DNA of 64,000 nt from Setoptus koraiensis (lineage: Eukaryota; Arthropoda). This document shows, in pieces, positions 31,303 to 41,500 of the stretch; position 1 is the first letter of the stretch; every line of letters begins with the position of its first letter. The DNA is taken from assembly GCA_048013815.1 (NCBI GenBank), contig CM106585.1, positions 3,782,001 through 3,846,000 on the forward strand, read 5' to 3'. A program made the position numbers and the translations under genes. The notes under the pieces were generated by a model, which searched no databases, was not told where the DNA came from, and saw nothing but the letters and a program-made list of their open reading frames with translations.

Positions 31303-32996
31303 AACATTACGAGTGATATCATTTAAATTGCCGAAAAATCTCTTCCCTCGATTGTTGCAATTGTAACAAATCTGATAAAAAATAGATAAAAATCACATGT
31401 ACACTAGACATAACCCCAAGCCAAGTTGCTAGAAAATACGATGAAACCAACGAAACGTGCTGTGTTCGAAGGTCAACAGTTGCACGACATCATTCTTTTT
31501 TCTTAGTTTGCAAAACTCATTTAATGTTGCATATTGTGTTATTATTATATGTATTATTATGTTATATTAGTTATGTTATATTAGTTGCTTCAATCATCTT
31601 CGAATATACAATAATGATAGCAAAATTCATCATTAAGACTATACTTTTCGCGGGATTCCTTTCAACCGCTATACTAGGTTTTGTGATCGCCTTCAATTTA
31701 GCAGCGGCAAAGTATTTTTACATCAGTTTGGACGCCCCAAATTTTTTAGAAAATGTCTCACTATGGATAGGCACTTGTCTAGGCCTGCTTGTGTTCACTT
31801 CGATAATTGGATTTTTCACCCTATGTTATGAGAAAGCCAATGAACTGGTAAGTATCATAAACCTCATCGCAAACCACTTGTGACAAGTCAGATAGCATGA
31901 GATCATTAGCAGCTATTTTAACTATGACATTGTGTCTCCTGTTTCCATTTAAGTTTGCTATAGCGGCATTAATCACTATAATCACATGTTTGATTGTGCT
32001 CATGAAGATACCAAAAGAGGCTGACACAACCAGTAGATTCAGTGAGATTCTTAGAGAAGATATGAAATTATACGATTGGAGAGACGATACGAGAGATTGG
32101 AACAAAGACCGACTTACGCCAGTGCAAAATGCCACAAGACTATGGGATAATCTGCAGCGCTTGGGATACTGCTGCGGTTTGAATGAGCCAATTGAGTGGG
32201 GTGGATCTAATCCAGACAGTGAAAAATATGGCATGTACCCAAAATCTTGTTGCGATCAACCGGAACTAGATGCGAAATCTCTTGAGTATGTTTGCGATTC
32301 TGTTGGATTACGCCAATATGGCTGCATCAAGGCACTTGCAAATCCTCTTATTGCCATGATAATGCTGATTACACTTGGCTTAGTATTGACCGCATTACCT
32401 CTAGCCTATATCGGATATAAGATTTTTTATTATTGATATATACCACGGAATTTATCAGAATCAATTTCTAGCCCGCTTATACTACGAAACAACTGCAACA
32501 TTCAATCGACGGCACAAATCCGCTGTGTATTGTCCAGACATTTCTTTGTGGCGAGATTTCGAGGTGAAGATGATTCAATTGAAATATGTTGATCAATTGA
32601 TGCCGAGAAGAAATGTACATATTAGATGGGAATCTTTATTCATTCATGCATTTAGATACTAAACAATACTGATACCAAACCGATTTTCTGTCGTCAGGAG
32701 CATGTATCATTTCTTCGAACCAGTCAACTTCTGAATTTGATTTGTATTCCAGTTCTGGATCATTCTCAAGATCGCTACAAGTAGCGGCGAGTCCCTCGAT
32801 TGTCTCATCTTCTTCTTCTATTTCATCCCTCAACTCTTTCATTGTGTCCCCAAGGTTATCTTGGTTAGCCCTTTTATCAAACATTAGTGTGTCCATCTCG
32901 CGATAAAATTCTCTTTGCTTGATTCTGGATTCTTTGATCAAATTTCTCGCCTCTGACATCTCTTTGTTCCAATCATTATCTCTGTTGTCTCTGTTG
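31303..32996. repeat. tandem duplication unit 1 (tetraspanin + secreted gene 3' half)
   Basis: About 1.69 kb that recurs almost unchanged at 33003 onwards. The left edge is near ACATTACGAGTGATATC (31304). The right edge is inside the secreted gene, where GTTGATTACGATA joins ACATTAGGAGTGATATC near 32999. Matching landmarks are offset by 1676-1686 bp, the small difference reflecting indels. Confidence 0.85.
31614..32436 (+). CDS. tetraspanin, tandem copy 1, two exons
   Basis: Four-helix tetraspanin that would organise membrane microdomains at the plasma membrane. Exon 1 (31614-31847) encodes TM1 and TM2. A 106-bp GT-AG intron (GTAAGT at 31848, acceptor TTTCCATTTAAG to 31953) is phase 0. Exon 2 (31954-32436) gives TM3 (FAIAALITIITCLIVLM), the large extracellular loop with CCG, KSCC, VC and GC (six cysteines, family pattern) and TM4. 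Total about 238 residues, normal for the family. The short extracellular loop is small. Start is MIAKFIIKTILF, shared with copy 2. An upstream in-frame extension exists only because an AT-rich segment replaced the ancestral 5' flank here. Confidence 0.85.
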
Positions 32997-33002
32997 ATTA
33001 CG
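32636..33002 (-). pseudogene. secreted-protein copy B, 5'-truncated by the tandem duplication
   Basis: It encodes the C-terminal half of the secreted protein (DWNKEMSEARNLIKES... to DDRKSVW, then extended by YQYCLVSKCMNE because the ancestral TAG reads TAT). Upstream of about 33000 the sequence switches abruptly to the tetraspanin 5' flank of unit 2, so the signal peptide and N-terminal 75 residues or so are missing. The remaining frame is open, but no secreted product is expected. Confidence 0.8.
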
Positions 33003-33299
33003 ATAACATTAGGAGTGATATCATTTTAATCGCCGAAAAATCTCTTCTCTCGTTTGTTGCAATTGTAACAAATCTGATAAAAAATAGATAAAAATCACAT
33101 GTACACTAGACATAACCCCAAGCCAAGTTGCTAGAAAATACGATGAAACCAACGAAACGTGCTGTATTCGAAGGTCAACAGTTGCACGACATCATTCTTT
33201 TTTCTTAGTTTGCAAAACTCATTTAATGTTGCATAGCAATTGGATAGAACTTTGGCCGATTCATTAAGTGTTGCTTCAATCATCTTCAAATATACAATA

Positions 33300-34149
33300 A
33301 TGATAGCAAAAATCATCATTAAGACTATACTTTTCGCGGGATTCCTTATAACCGCTATACTAGGTTTTCTGATGGCCGTCGTTTTTGTAGGGGCAAAGTA
33401 TTTTTACGCCAGTTTGGATGCCCCGAATTTTTTAGAAAATGTCTCACTATTGATGTACTTCTGCCCTGGCCTGCTTGTGCTCACTTCGATAATTGGATTT
33501 TTCACCCTATGTTATGAGAAAGCCAATAAACTGGTAAGTATCATAAACCTCATCGTCAACCACTTGTGACAAGTCAGATAGCATGAGATCATTAGCAGCT
33601 ATTTTAACTATGACATTGTGTCTCCTATTTCCATTTAAGTTTGCTATAGCGGCACTAATCACTATAATCCTAGGTTTGATTGTGCTCATGAAGATACCAA
33701 CCGAGGCTGACACAACCAGTAGATTCAGTGAAATTCTTAGAGAAGATATGAAATTATACGATTGGAGAGACGATACGAGAGATTGGAACGAAACCCAACT
33801 TACGCCAGTGCAAAATGCCACAAGACTATGGGATAATCTGCAGAGCGTGGCACACTGCTGCGGTTTGAATGAGCCAATTGAGTGGGGTGGATCTAATCCA
33901 GACAGTGAAAAATATGGCATGTACCCAAAATCTTGTTGCGATCAACCGGAACTAGATGCGAAATCTCTTGAGTATGTTTGCGATTCTGTTGGATTGCGCC
34001 AATATCGAGGCTGCATCAAGAGACTTGCAGTTCCTTTAATTGGCACGACGGCAGTGATTAGAATTGGCTTAATATTGATCGCATTACCTCTAGCCTATAT
34101 CAGATATAAATATAAAATCAAGCAACAAAATCAATGTCTAGCCCGCTAA
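33300..34149 (+). CDS. tetraspanin, tandem copy 2, two exons
   Basis: Same architecture as copy 1: exon 1 33300-33533, intron 33534-33639 (GTAAGT to TTTAAG, phase 0), exon 2 33640-34149. The large extracellular loop keeps CCG, KSCC, VC and GC. Most of the loop is identical to copy 1. Differences cluster in the membrane helices (for example LGFLMAVVFVGAKYF against LGFVIAFNLAAAKYF), just before the CCG motif (NLQSVAHCCG against NLQRLGYCCG) and in the C-tail, which is longer here (YKYKIKQQNQCLAR). An ATG at 33240 would add 20 residues, but the shared MIAK start is preferred. Confidence 0.85.
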
Positions 34150-34304
34150 TTCTATTAAAAAACTCCAACATTCACTCGACGGCACAAATTCGCTGTGTAT
34201 TGTCCAGACATTTCTTTGTGGTGAGATTTCGAGGTGAAGATGGTTCAATTAAAATATGTAGATCAATTGATGCTGATAAGAAATGTACATATTAGATGGG
34301 AATC

Positions 34305-34310
34305 TTTATT
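34305..34310 (-). terminator. poly(A) signal of secreted gene C
   Basis: TTTATT on the plus strand, 38 nt beyond the stop of the secreted gene. Confidence 0.5.
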
Positions 34311-34347
34311 CATTCATGCATTTAGATACTAGACGATACTGTTAACT

Positions 34348-34896
34348 CTACCAAACCGATTTTCTGTCGTCAGGAGCGTGTATCATTTCTTCGAACCAGT
34401 CAACTTCTGAATTTGATTTGTATTCCAGTTCTGGATCATCCTCAAGATCCCTACAAGTAGCGGCGAGTCCCTCGATTGTCTCATCTTCTTCTTCTATTTC
34501 ATCCCTCAACTCTTTCATTGTGTCCCCAAGATTATCTTGGTTAGCCCTTTTATCAAACATTAGTGTGACCATCTTGCGATAAAGTTCTCTTTGCTTGATT
34601 CTGGATTCTTTGATCAAATTTCTCGCCTCGGACATTTCTTTGTTCCAATTATCATCTCTGTAGTTCCTGTTGATTACGATATCTTCGTCATCAAGGAGAC
34701 TGAAATCGTAGTCATAAGTTAATCTAGAATCCGGTATATTGCTGAAACGTGGTTCAACTGGCTTAATATCCGAATTCAGTGGGACAAAGTCTTTCCTTAT
34801 TAACTGTTCGAATGTGTACGGCGCCCATGCGACGGCATCGGCATGATTCTGCAAAACAGCACAAAGTACCACCAGTGACAACTGTATAAAGTACAT
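34348..34896 (-). CDS. secreted acidic coiled-coil protein, intact copy C, 182 aa, family unknown
   Basis: The only intact member of a family with four copies in 6 kb. Starting at MYFIQLSLVVLCAVLQ it has a clear signal peptide, with cleavage likely after HADA. The mature part (about 160 residues) starts WAPYTFEQLIRKDF, has a DSRLTYDYDFSLLDDED segment, then a charged helix-forming stretch (about 85-150: KEMSEARNLIKESRIKQREL, later KELRDEIEEEDETIEGLA). It ends acidic (EVDWFEEMIHAPDDRKSVW) and has a single cysteine. An upstream in-frame ATG at 34941 would bury the signal peptide, so the internal start is chosen. I recognise no domain. The rapid local turnover is what one sees for secreted effector, salivary or reproductive proteins, but no function can be claimed. 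Confidence 0.7.
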   Translation of the reverse strand: MYFIQLSLVVLCAVLQNHADAVAWAPYTFEQLIRKDFVPLNSDIKPVEPRFSNIPDSRLTYDYDFSLLDDEDIVINRNYRDDNWNKEMSEARNLIKESRIKQRELYRKMVTLMFDKRANQDNLGDTMKELRDEIEEEDETIEGLAATCRDLEDDPELEYKSNSEVDWFEEMIHAPDDRKSVW

Positions 34897-35362
34897 CTTG
34901 AATGCAAATTTAGATTTACAATGATTCTCAATCGAAACCAATCGATATTGTAGCTCACGTTGACCCTATCAGGATTATTTGCGTTTTTCTGTTCAGTAGT
35001 TATACTAAACCAAGTCCACTTTTGTTATTAAGAGAAACTCATAGGATCAGTAAGGACAGAACCTGAAAATAAACGCATACGGCCATTTGAGCAGCAAAAG
35101 CTTTTGTTAATCTACAAGTGGCCCTACAATCTATTTTTAGTACATAAATCTATTCTTGTGCAGTTGTTACTGCCTGTTAGAGCATCGATTTTCGAAAGTT
35201 GGATGCGAATATAGTCCTGTCAAAAGAGATAAAAATGAGACCAAGAATCGTAACAGCAAGTTTCACGTTGCACAAGAGGAAGGTTGGCTAGCAATAGTTG
35301 GGATATAATTAAATATATTAATTATTTACATAGTACATTGACATGATGATATGTACAATTGT

Positions 35363-35368
35363 TTTATT
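35363..35368 (-). terminator. poly(A) signal of the 35.4-38.5 kb gene
   Basis: TTTATT on the plus strand, about 80 nt past the stop at 35447. Confidence 0.45.
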
Positions 35369-35446
35369 TAGTAATAAATTTTACATGAACGCGACGAATA
35401 TCAACCAATGCACTGTATCACAATATTTTATCTTTCTCATCGAATA

Positions 35447-37398
35447 TCAATTATTCAAATCGATGATTATATTTTTGTACACACATTCTCTGTCTGCATC
35501 CTGGTCCCCCGTTGCATCACATTCATTTTGCTCTGGATTTTGATCGTTATCCAAGTTGCTGTTGCTATAGTGTTCGCGAACACAATCTGCATCGCTAATT
35601 TGATCTAAGAAAGTAGATGGGGCTCTCAATATCAGGCCAGCATCGTTGTTGCTGAGCTCGTTGAGTCGTTGCTGACTTCTGGTTTCATATTCATTCATGT
35701 TAGTTGCTAGGTTAGTTCTCAAGCTGGCACTGTTGTTTATAATATTAGACGATCTTGGTTGACCCATTGAGCATGTTTGTCGACTTGTACGATCATCGTC
35801 TGTTTTGCACAACAATAGATGCTCAGATGTGTAAAAAACTTGCTGATTTGAACAACTATTGACATTATTAGACGGCCCTTCATCTGTGATTGATTCACCT
35901 TTATCATTATAATTTAGTCTGGTCATCGATGTTTGATCTGTCGTATGCATAGCACCGTTGTCGTCGCCAGTACCTGTGTAGTGACGACGATAATTTCGAT
36001 GATGGTGATGACGACGATGATGATAGTTTTTGCTTTGCTTGTCACCCGATGAATCTAGAGACAATTGATTGTTGTCATTGTTGGCATTGTCGTTGCCACC
36101 TTGACCACGGACATGTTGCTGAGATTGTTGTTCATTGCCAGTCGCTGTTGTTTCGTAAGCGCTTGCCGGCGACGCTGAACAATGTCTCGACGATTTAGAT
36201 CTACGATGATGATGATCTACTGGAATGTGCTCTACTTCCACTTCCGGTTTTGAAATTAAATTATCGTACACGGTGTTGGCTTTTGTAAAATAATCTTTCT
36301 TTTGACTTTTGGCCCGTGCATTTCTGCCGTGTTCGTGCTGCTGCTGTTGTTGCCGCTGTTTTGAGCATACGTCGTCGTCGTTGTCTTCGTTGTCAACGTA
36401 TCGCTGCTGATCTGACCTTGGGGTCCGTTGCGAACGTTCCGACGATGACAAGCCACTATTTCTGCTGATACTTCTGTGACATTGATTACACTGGGCATTT
36501 CGGCACGCAGATTTATCTGGATTGTGATTGTTGCAGTGACAATGCCGGTGTCTTCGCCTATTCGAAGTGGATCTCTCGCGTCTATCACCTTTGTGTGCGC
36601 TTCTACTTCTTCGAATTGATGATTTCGAATCAGCCAATGGCACCAAGCTAATTGTTGTGGTATTTGGCTGCTTTTTCTCATCTGACTGTTTTGCGGTAGC
36701 CAGCTGATTTGTGGTGCCGGAAGCTTTGTCTTCTGTCACTGGCGAACTGGACGCCACAAGCCGTTCAATTGTCGTCTTTGTTTCTATCTGGCTCTTGCTC
36801 GGTTCTGTCTTCGTGTCATAATTTGCCGATTTGCTATCACAAATGAATAGATTCTGTTCACCGACCGACTGATTATTCTGACTATTTCTCGTGCTAGAGT
36901 CTGATTCTTTTGGCCTCTCAGAGTCATGTCTTGTTGCCTGCGCGTCAATCATATTTGTATCACTGGACGCTTGTTGGCGCAAGCAATCTTGCGAAGCCTC
37001 GATAATAGCCTGAATTATGTTCAATTCGCAGTTCCCATTATCCTGACTAGCTTGCATCGTACGATAGTCTCTTTGGCTGGACTCGATCAAATCCAGCAGT
37101 TTGTCCAGTCGCTCTGGACCAAGTAGATGTTTGAAAACAATCAAAAGTCGCTCATCTCTGTCAGCTTGTTCGCTCGATTGTGTGTTACTAGTCATTTGCC
37201 TGTTTATATTATTCAAATGCTCATTGGATGATGTCTTGATTGGGTTTTGTTGCAGGCTGTGCAATGGTTGTTCCGTCAGATCACTTTGGCTGTAAATAGA
37301 ACCCAAATAAGCTCCTTTGCCCGACGCGTTTCCGCCAGTGTACATTTGCTGGGTGTGTCCAGTAGGTGCATCGAAACGCTGGAAAGAACGCTGACCTA
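35447..37398 (-). CDS. large low-complexity last exon (650 codons), mGluR distal tail or separate gene
   Basis: The open frame extends from an acceptor TATATTCTCAG (ends 37399) to TAA at 35447. The first codon is completed from the previous exon (GQRSFQRFDAPTGHTQQM...). The sequence is polar and disordered-looking, with S/N/Q-rich parts, an SR/RH-rich block (SIRRSRSAHKGDRRERSTS), a cysteine-histidine cluster (RHCHCNNHN, CRNAQCNQCHR), poly-Q and HHRRHHHH. A short ordered island lies near residues 80-110 (ERLLIVFKHLLGPERLDKLL). No domain is recognised. Its phase fits exon 37963-38480. If joined to the receptor at 52-60 kb it would give an exceptionally long cytoplasmic tail. Equally it could be an independent nuclear or scaffold protein. 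Confidence 0.6.
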
Positions 37399-37962
37399 CT
37401 GAGAATATATAAAGGATATACAGGGTATGTGATTCGAATCAAAATTTTGTTAGTTATTCATCATATGGGCGACATAATCAATTAATTAATTGGGTCATTC
37501 ACATAAACCGTTTGTCCATATTTTCAAACCAGGATTAATCGCACGGTATCAAACTGCTGTCATCAGTATTTTGCAGCAGTTTGGCCATATATAACAACAT
37601 TATATTGGCCTAGTTTTTATGACGACATGAAGTGCACCTCGGTCATCGTAATGTTTGCTCCGCAACCTTGAACGATCAAACATACGGAGCAGACTGACGA
37701 GGCACCTTGTGTTAGTAGGCACCCACAAATGTAGATGGAAACAACAATTCAGAGTCTTCCGGTTGGCATAGTGATCAGATGTCTTTACTGGTGGCACAAG
37801 CCACCATTTAATCAGTATAGATCGGCTGCGATTGCGCATGAGGCTGGAATATTTTCACCGAGCGACTAGCTCTGTCCATTACAGTGAAAGCACGAACAAA
37901 CTCTACTGAATTGCATGTTGTTGCATTGTTGGCCAGCTCTTGTTCATGTCCAAATGACTCAC

Positions 37963-38515
37963 CTTGAGAGCGCCGGAAATGCGTTTGTCTGTCTAGATTT
38001 TCCGCGTGCCTTATGGCTCGTATGTGCTGCTGAATATTGGACACTCGGTCGATTTGTTTCTTATGCGAAGACTTGCCCAGCAGGCCAAACAAATTCAAGA
38101 ATGACAATCTAGAATAGTGTTGATTGACCACATTGTAGCTGCCCTTCAGTGTTGAGGCCGACGAGGCGGCCCTGAACGAGGACGCCATCTGACGTTGTTG
38201 TTGCTGCTGTCGTTGGTTCATATTTAAATTGTTCAACGAGGCCGCCGATAATTGTCTGGCCGTCGAGTGGTCACCGATCTGTCGTTGATTGAGCATGCCT
38301 GTGTTGTGGTTGTTGCTCATCAATGCCACATAATCCTTTGCTTGATCCATTGAGCTGGTGCAGTTTCTCTGATTTGCCTGATGCCTCAGAGAGAATTTCC
38401 GCTGTTCGCCGCAATTATTCACCAGTGAATCTAGTGTTGCGCCATTGGTCACCATATTTGATGCCGCTATTGCTAGGTGCCTGTGGTTTGGTGTCGTTTG
38501 GTAATGTTGATACAT
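37963..38515 (-). CDS. low-complexity exon preceding the 35.4-37.4 kb exon
   Basis: The frame runs from either an ATG at 38515 (MYQHYQTTPNHRHL) or an acceptor CCACAG ending at 38481 to the donor CAAG|GTGAGT at 37963. Splicing to 37398 is phase-compatible. Content is N/S/Q-rich with a poly-Q stretch and one better-ordered part (YSRLSFLNLFGLLGKSSHKK). If 38480 is used as an internal acceptor, its phase also fits the donor of the mGluR exon at 52402, giving NSEALR|HLAIAAS. That acceptor has a poor pyrimidine tract, so a first exon with its own ATG is a serious alternative. Confidence 0.5.
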
Positions 38516-41500
38516 GCGAAATGGTGGTGTCAAGTGGACAATATTAGACGACCATTCGAGTTGGATTGGGGCAAAAAGAACGTGTTTCAGAGATTAGTAG
38601 ACAGCAGACGGATCGGATGACGGTTGTAATAATGCGTAGATGGCGCTGCCGTTCGTGTCAAAACAGGTTAATCTGGCCCCATTATTAGCGAGATTTGTTT
38701 GTTGTTGTGACGCTGGCCACATCAACAATAGTGTCGCCGGGCAACAATCACAGCTTATTAGGTTTGTCTGCATGTCTTTGTTGGTCACACTCATACGCAG
38801 CACTGGATGTTTGCAATTTGAAAGCAACGGTATAATGACAGTTGGTCGAGCGTATGCTCGTCGTGCCGAGTGCCAATGGAAGAAGTATAAATAGCAGTGA
38901 TTTAAGAATGCGACCAAAAAGGAATCAGATTTCTTGTTGCGATTATCTGGCAGGACAGATGGACATGCCAGTGGGCCAATGAACGGCGGGCTTAACGATG
39001 AGTTTTCTCTTGTTGTTGTTGTTCTGACGTTATTATTGTGCTGTAATATTATGTAACATCATGTAACAGACTGATTGTTGTACGTGCACCAGACACGTTA
39101 CATGGATATATAATAACAGCAACAGCAACAACAATGACCATGGCAGTGACAATGACGATATGCAAATATATGTCTCTCTACGCCAACCGGCCATCTCTTT
39201 GGCTGGCACACACACACACACACACAAACAAAGCGGGCCAGCCAACGGGCGGATCAGGTAGTCGAGATTTCTAGTCTTTTCGTGTGACGATACCAAGCAA
39301 AGAAGCGACGACAATAGAATGGAGGCCCTGTCATTATGCCCATCACTATCCACGCTTGACAACGCGTCCAACAAAAACAAGACGCTCGCCAAGACGCAAC
39401 AGCAGCAGCAACAACAACAACAACAACAACAACAACATAGTCAGCAATGCCAATCAGCCGGTCATTTCTAATGTAAGCTGGCTGCAAGAAATACAGCTCG
39501 AGCGAGATCCAATTGGCTAGGAAAAGAATGGATATTAATGGTCTGTCGCTACTACTTAAGCTTAACTTGTTTGCTATTATTGTTTATATTATATCATCTC
39601 GTTCAGTAGCATTACAACATTGTCTATTTGTGTGTCTGCGTAATTTATTTATCTCAAGATATCTATCGACAAAGTTGTCGACATTAGTCGTACGCAATAA
39701 ACATGTTTATACGCACTTTATTAGTCACAGCAATACAGATATAACTTGTATTGGACCCATTATGTAACTTAACAGAATAAACAGTTACTAGTTGGTTAAC
39801 AGTAACTAGTAACAATGGCTGCATCATTGGCCAACTAACAAACTTCCACATCAGTCAGTCAAGTTCGAGTACATGGAATTGAATTTAGTGTTCTTACTTA
39901 CAGTGACACTTGACTAACTGGATTTGTGTGTAATGAGTTTTCGACAAGTAGTGATTATCAGCAAGACATGGATAGATTATTCAATCATGATATTGTGCCA
40001 CCCAATAGATTGATTATAGTCTACATGTAGATCGAATTGTGATGATCCTATATTGTAATTGTACAGGCGAGTCTATCAGAAACTGGCAGCGACGCTGAGA
40101 GATCAAGAAAACCGACTTGCTTGTCAACTATCGAAAGCTGATACACCGCTATAAGAGAAAAAGTTGCTGTGACTATCTCAACATCTAGTGTAATGTTGAA
40201 TTTATCTCACAGTCTCACTTGGCCTCTGGCAGATCGCATACGAAATAACGAGAGGCTGAAATATTCCTTCTCATATTTATATCGAAAAACCCTGAGACAG
40301 AAGCGTGGCATGAAAGGCATCCAGTCTCTAATTGGTGATGCTGGCCAGGATATCATCACTCAAATTGACAAATTGAGACAACAAGCCTATTTCCAAATGA
40401 GCTTGATCGATAGAGCTCACCGAGTTGAAGATGGTCATGCAGGGAAAAATTATGCGAAAAGAGAGAGAGAGAGAAAGACCAAGAAAATAATTCAATAGCT
40501 GGGAAAACTATAGAGGAGCCTAAAGAATCAAGGGCTTGATCGATATTCATCACTGGGGCCAGCAGAATGGGTGGTTATTCTTGCTTTAATTGGTAGAAAT
40601 CACGCGAGAACCTGGCCTTCCTTGGGATGAATGATTTGGTTTTCAGTGAAAAATCGGTAGATACGATTATGAAACATAGTGTTCAGTTGACTCACTGGAG
40701 CTTAAACTGAAGCTTACAGTTTACAACCGAGCAGCACTCACAGACATCAAAATCAAACTGTCTGATATCATAATTGATAATTCAAGTGCAAGTTTTGCGA
40801 TCTGCAAACACTATCTGTCGCGAAAAATCACTTGTCCATTGCGGGAAGTCTCTCAAATCTATCATATGCTTATTCGAAGTGAGGGCAATAAATTTCGGTA
40901 GAAACAAGAAAAAGCCGCTAAATCATTTAGCCTAATTGAGGTATTTTGGTGGGAACAAATGTCTCAAACGACTCATTAATGTATGGATGGCTCAAATACG
41001 CATTTTCACAGTTTTCACCCGGCTAGGGATAAATCGGTAAATAACTGATTCAGTTGGCTCGATCTATCATAATAAAGTCGTCATTTAGTATTGTCGTTGT
41101 ATCGACCATTCGTTGTTGCGAACATTTCCTAAATAAGTTTATTGTTCAGTATATTCGTTGTTGAGAGCTGACTGTTGCTGCAATCGATTCGGTGGGAATA
41201 TTTCGTTTCTACAAACATTCGGTGTTGCGGCAGTGAATCTCATTTTATCAATGGAATAAAGGCCAATTAAATACCATTCGGTCATTTTGTCCTAAATGAT
41301 TGAAGGACGCCCTTTATTTGCCTTTGACTTCTTCCATTATAAATATCTTGATCAGCTAAGACCTCGACGCAGATGACGAAGGGATGATGAGGACACGAAT
41401 TTAATTGAAATTCTCAGGATCCCTTTCTCTGGTCAGGTTCGGACCTCTAGAGCCAAACCACTCCGAAATCATGGCCGTTCCACAACCATTCATTAATGGC

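Larger units (their letters stand above)
33003..34700. repeat. tandem duplication unit 2
   Basis: Second copy of the 1.69-kb unit, holding tetraspanin copy 2 and the 3' half of secreted gene C. Its right flank continues into the intact 5' half of gene C, so this copy marks the ancestral arrangement. Confidence 0.82.
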
